This document shows positions 61,117 through 64,000 of a stretch of DNA of 64,000 nt, piece by piece (position 1 is the first letter of the stretch; every line of letters begins with the position of its first letter). Below the pieces are notes generated by a model, which was given only the letters and a program-made list of their open reading frames with translations, had not been told where the DNA came from and searched no databases. The DNA lies in assembly GCA_965204715.1 (NCBI GenBank), contig OZ242009.1:3224001-3288000 (forward strand), given 5' to 3'. The DNA comes from CATOSP01 sp965204715. Its GTDB lineage: Bacteria > Chloroflexota > Dehalococcoidia > Lucifugimonadales > UBA3495. The translations under genes and the position numbers were made by a program.

Positions 61117-62586
61117 TCAGGATTTCTCCGGCCGGGCCAGGAACTCCTGCACCTTATGGACCAGTTCCTCCGGGTCATACCGGTCCCACAGGATGGTGGC
61201 GTTGCGCATCCAGTCCCCCTGGAAGTACCGCTCGTACAGCACCTGCCGCGAGCCGAAGGCGCTGCACGCCAGGTCCCATGCCAGGTGGAATAGCTGGACT
61301 CTATCCCGCGCCGAAGCCGTGTCAGTGTCCAGGTAACGCTCGATTTCCTCTCCCAACGGCCCATCGAAGTCCACCTCGGACGGGAGGGCCATCAGGCTGC
61401 TGGACCCGAGAAGCTGTATGATCTCCACCATTCTCGGGTACATGCGGATGAACAGGTTGCGCGCCACCGTAATGGGGATCAACGCCGGGCACATCACCCC
61501 CCACTCGTCCAGTTCCGCCTGGGTCTCCGCGGCCAGCAAGAGCGCCTTCATTATCTCCAGGTTCTCAATCAGTTCCGCCAGCAGCGCCTGCAATTGCGGA
61601 ATCGTCTCCGACCCCAGGGTCCTCACCATCAGGCTTGCCACCCCCAGCACGAACTCGCACTTGGCCACGTTCTTCGTGACCACCTGGTGGCCTGAGTGGT
61701 TGTACTGGTTCGTCCCGGGACTCAGCCCGTTGGCAAGCTCAACGTCTCCAAACAGGAACACACGTTCCCAGGGCACCAGGACGTCGTCCATGAAGACAAT
61801 GGCGTCCATCTCCTCGAACCGTGAACCCAGGGGGTGGTCGAAGGTGGAGCGGTCCAGGTCGAAACTCTCCCGGCACAGGAACCTGAGCCCCGGCGTGTCG
61901 CACGGGATGGCGAAGGCGAAAGCGTAACGCCATGCGTCCTCGCTCCCTGCCAGTTGCGCATTGCGCACCGGATAGACCGCAATCTCGTCGGACAACGGCC
62001 CAAGAGTTGCCAGCACCCTGGGGCCTCGCACGATCAGGCCCGCGTCTGTCTCCCGCTGGATGGCCATGGCCGCGCTGGTGCTGTAGTGCCTGCCGGTCGC
62101 GGCGGGGCGGCGGTTGCGTTGCAGGTTCACCAGGGTATGGGTCAGCGCCAGGTCGTTTTCCCGGACGTATTCGTAGTAGCTGATGATGTTCTGCTTGAAC
62201 TCCGGCCGGTTGGCCGCGAAGTAGTCTCCCGCCCCGGCCATTGACATAATGCTCACGTTGAGAAAGTCCGGCGTCCGGCCCATCATGCCGTAGCTCGTCT
62301 CGGCCCAGTGGGCCATCATCACCCGGCGGCGGCGGAGGTCTTCGATGGTCCGCGGCATGAGGAACGAAAGGCCCACGGGGTCGCCGGTGGTGGGGGATGG
62401 GTAGGTCATCTCATCGTGGAACCTTGGGTCGTGCTGCATGTCGTAGAGTCCGGCAACCGAACGCGCCCCGTTGGCCAGACCCTTGAACGACGTCACATCC
62501 TCGACCTTCTCGCCCCGGAGGTAGACTTCAACCGGCCTGGCCCTGAGACCCTCAAGGTACTGTTCCCCCGTTCGCGCTGGCATCAT
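61117..62586 (-). CDS. 4-hydroxyphenylacetate 3-monooxygenase HpaB-like oxygenase
   Basis: A 489-residue FADH2-dependent aromatic hydroxylase of the HpaB/PheA/PvcC family. Typical segments: TSFKGLANGARSVAGLYDMQ near the N-terminus, MMAHWAETSYGMMGRTPDF near 90, LTHTLVNLQRNR, VIRGPRVLATLGPLSDE, and the FMDDVLVPWERVFLFGD region near 265. ATGATG start behind GAGGTGAC. It would need a separate flavin reductase, not encoded here. Substrate within the phenolic class is uncertain; in SAR202-type genomes such paralogues are numerous. Confidence 0.88.
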   Translation of the reverse strand: MMPARTGEQYLEGLRARPVEVYLRGEKVEDVTSFKGLANGARSVAGLYDMQHDPRFHDEMTYPSPTTGDPVGLSFLMPRTIEDLRRRRVMMAHWAETSYGMMGRTPDFLNVSIMSMAGAGDYFAANRPEFKQNIISYYEYVRENDLALTHTLVNLQRNRRPAATGRHYSTSAAMAIQRETDAGLIVRGPRVLATLGPLSDEIAVYPVRNAQLAGSEDAWRYAFAFAIPCDTPGLRFLCRESFDLDRSTFDHPLGSRFEEMDAIVFMDDVLVPWERVFLFGDVELANGLSPGTNQYNHSGHQVVTKNVAKCEFVLGVASLMVRTLGSETIPQLQALLAELIENLEIMKALLLAAETQAELDEWGVMCPALIPITVARNLFIRMYPRMVEIIQLLGSSSLMALPSEVDFDGPLGEEIERYLDTDTASARDRVQLFHLAWDLACSAFGSRQVLYERYFQGDWMRNATILWDRYDPEELVHKVQEFLARPEKS

Positions 62587-62873
62587 GTCACCTCAGCCAA
62601 TGGATTCCCGGATGTCCCCCCGCGGTCCCGGAGGTCTGCCAATGGAGATCCCGGTCAAAATGTCCTGCAACAATCGCGTCGACGCAGACTCGGCAACCGC
62701 TCCGGAGACAATCATACTATACGCAGATGGGCCGCCGGGCCAGACCGTCGGTGCGGCGAGCGGGAGCCAACATCCCCTAACCCGTCGCGGCAGCCGCCCC
62801 CTTTCCGTTCCGGAGAGAGTAGAATAGTGCAGTCCATCGACCGTTGCAGGCAAGCGTGATCTAGGAGCCCCAT

Positions 62874-64000
62874 TTGCAGCCCCTCTCCAGGGACCGTTCA
62901 CCCCTATACGCAGTTGTGGCCCTTGGCCAGTTCCGCGCCCTCTGGTGCGTCGGAACGCTCCACGAGTTTGCCAGAAGAATGGAGCTGCTGGTCCTCAGTT
63001 GGCTCATCCTCCAGGTCACCGACTCCTACTTCCAGCTTGGGCTTGTACTGTTCTTCAACAACGTGCCCAGGCCGCTCCTCGCCCTCTTCTCCGGCATCGT
63101 AGCCGACCGGGTAAACCGGCAGTTGGTCCTCTTTGTCTCCCAGGTGGCCACCGCCCTGACGGCCCTGGTCGTCCTTGGAATGCTTCTCTACGACATAAGC
63201 ATCGTGAAGCCTTGGATGGTGTACTGCGCCATCCTCCAGCAGGGGGCGAGCCGCGCATTGGAAGACCCGTCCCGCAGGACAGCGATCCTCGACGTGGTTG
63301 GCGAGGCCCGGCTTGTCAACGCCCTGTCACTGGATGTCATCAGCCACACTGCGGGCAAAATGGTAGGGCCGATCCTGGGCGGCGTGCTTCTGGACACCGT
63401 GGGATTTTCCGGCGCTTATGTCTTCGTCATCGTGGTGCATCTGGTGAACCTGGGCATAGTTGCCCGCCTCAAGGTGCCGCCCGTAGTCCAGAACTTGCAG
63501 CGTGAACCCGTCCTTCAGAGCCTCGGCGTGGCAATCAGGTATGCAGTGGCCAGCCCCGCGCTTGCCGGGATGCTCTACGTCACCATCATAATGAACGCCC
63601 TGGTCTTTCCAATCCAGCAGTTCATTCCTGCCATTGGCCGTGACCACCTGCACGTAGGCGCAACGCTGGTTGGCCTGCTGGTGGCAGCCGATGGATTCGG
63701 ACAGCTTGCCGGGGCCGGTCTCATGGCCATGCGGAGACGGGTCAGTTACCACGGACGCATCTTCGTCGGCGGCTCTATTGGCATAACCATCACCGCCATC
63801 ATGTTCGTCTGGTCTCCCTGGTACGCTCTCGCTTTTTCCTTGCTCGCTGTGGGCGGCCTGGGACAGTCGGGATTTTCCACCATGCAGAGCGCCATCACCA
63901 TGCTGGCCGCCCCCCATGATATGCGCGGACGCATGATGGGCCTCCTAAGTTTCTGCATCGGCGTCGGCACCCCGGTCGGAGTCTTGGAGATGGGATACCT
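62874..64000 (+). CDS. MFS transporter, 3' end beyond window
   Basis: At least 375 residues of a major facilitator superfamily protein, cut by the window end. I start at TTG 62874, with AGGAG 6 nt upstream; no ATG is nearby in frame until well inside TM1. Helices are visible: VVALGQFRALWCVGTL, LELLVLSWLILQV-like segment, the loop VADRVNRQLVLF (the MFS motif A type) near 80, and further pairs LVVLGMLLYDI, GFSGAYVFVIVVHLVNLGI, LVGLLVAADGFGQLAGAGLM and IGITITAIMFVW. Resembles the enterobactin-exporter-like (EntS) group. Substrate unknown. An intergenic region of 287 bp separates it from the divergent HpaB gene. Confidence 0.85.
   Translation, partial: MQPLSRDRSPLYAVVALGQFRALWCVGTLHEFARRMELLVLSWLILQVTDSYFQLGLVLFFNNVPRPLLALFSGIVADRVNRQLVLFVSQVATALTALVVLGMLLYDISIVKPWMVYCAILQQGASRALEDPSRRTAILDVVGEARLVNALSLDVISHTAGKMVGPILGGVLLDTVGFSGAYVFVIVVHLVNLGIVARLKVPPVVQNLQREPVLQSLGVAIRYAVASPALAGMLYVTIIMNALVFPIQQFIPAIGRDHLHVGATLVGLLVAADGFGQLAGAGLMAMRRRVSYHGRIFVGGSIGITITAIMFVWSPWYALAFSLLAVGGLGQSGFSTMQSAITMLAAPHDMRGRMMGLLSFCIGVGTPVGVLEMGY

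Noticed and set aside
1..64000. CRISPR array, rRNA operon, riboswitch or prophage structural genes
   Set aside because: I looked for short direct repeats with spacers, conserved rRNA segments and phage structural motifs and saw none. Weak riboswitches could be missed by eye.

Overview
The window is a high-GC bacterial chromosome segment. Its layout and gene families (LLM flavin oxidoreductase, HpaB-type monooxygenase, NAD formate dehydrogenase, sulfopyruvate-decarboxylase-like pair, one-polypeptide kinase/regulators, CCA-encoded tRNAs) suggest an uncultured Chloroflexota lineage of the Dehalococcoidia/SAR202 kind. That assignment is an inference from gene content only; there is no rRNA or ribosomal protein here to fix it.

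Layout. (1) 1-10.3 kb: a plus-strand, plasmid-like operon. It carries the end of a RadC/JAB gene, small zinc proteins, a DUF6094-type methyltransferase, a SNF2-like helicase, and a PRTRC cassette. The PRTRC part encodes a ubiquitin-like protein (C), an E2-like protein (B), a JAMM peptidase (A) and an E1/ThiF protein, followed by DUF2958. GC-rich hairpins separate several of these blocks. (2) 10.4-17.5 kb: a small XRE-type regulator and a 2206-residue secreted protein on the minus strand. The large protein has an FN3 domain, a dikinase-like phosphohistidine plus ATP-grasp module, and about ten Ig-like repeats. A 14-G tract lies just upstream of its start. (3) 17.9-25.3 kb: a histidine kinase fused to its own response regulator, a degenerate serine recombinase, a replication-relaxation protein and small unknown genes. 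An imperfect repeat of about 95 bp occurs near both ends of this section.

(4) 25.3-40.6 kb: a defence island, visibly less GC-rich than its surroundings. It holds a NucS-like nuclease, a DUF6615 protein, a Kiwa-like pair (kwaA/kwaB), a PRTase-DprA-HAD operon resembling ShosTA, an Argonaute-nuclease-LPD29 operon with a divergent HTH regulator, an HTH-helicase with a zinc-ribbon partner, and an HExxH peptidase. (5) 40.6-58 kb: an insertion-sequence graveyard with IS5, IS1380, IS630, IS66 and IS1182-like remnants, some nested, and a MITE. Between them lie formate dehydrogenase, a frameshifted sulfopyruvate-decarboxylase-like alpha gene with an intact beta gene, a DinB protein, an OLD-nuclease remnant, and two single-TM microproteins. 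(6) 58.1-64 kb: ordinary core genome with tRNA-Lys, an LLM oxidoreductase, a threonine aldolase, tRNA-Leu, an HpaB-like monooxygenase and an MFS transporter cut by the window end.

The two most notable systems are the bacterial ubiquitin-like conjugation cassette (5.3-8.6 kb) and the operon of an apparently catalytically inactive Argonaute with a PD-(D/E)XK nuclease (32.6-36.8 kb). Family names come from recognising motifs by eye; no database search was run.
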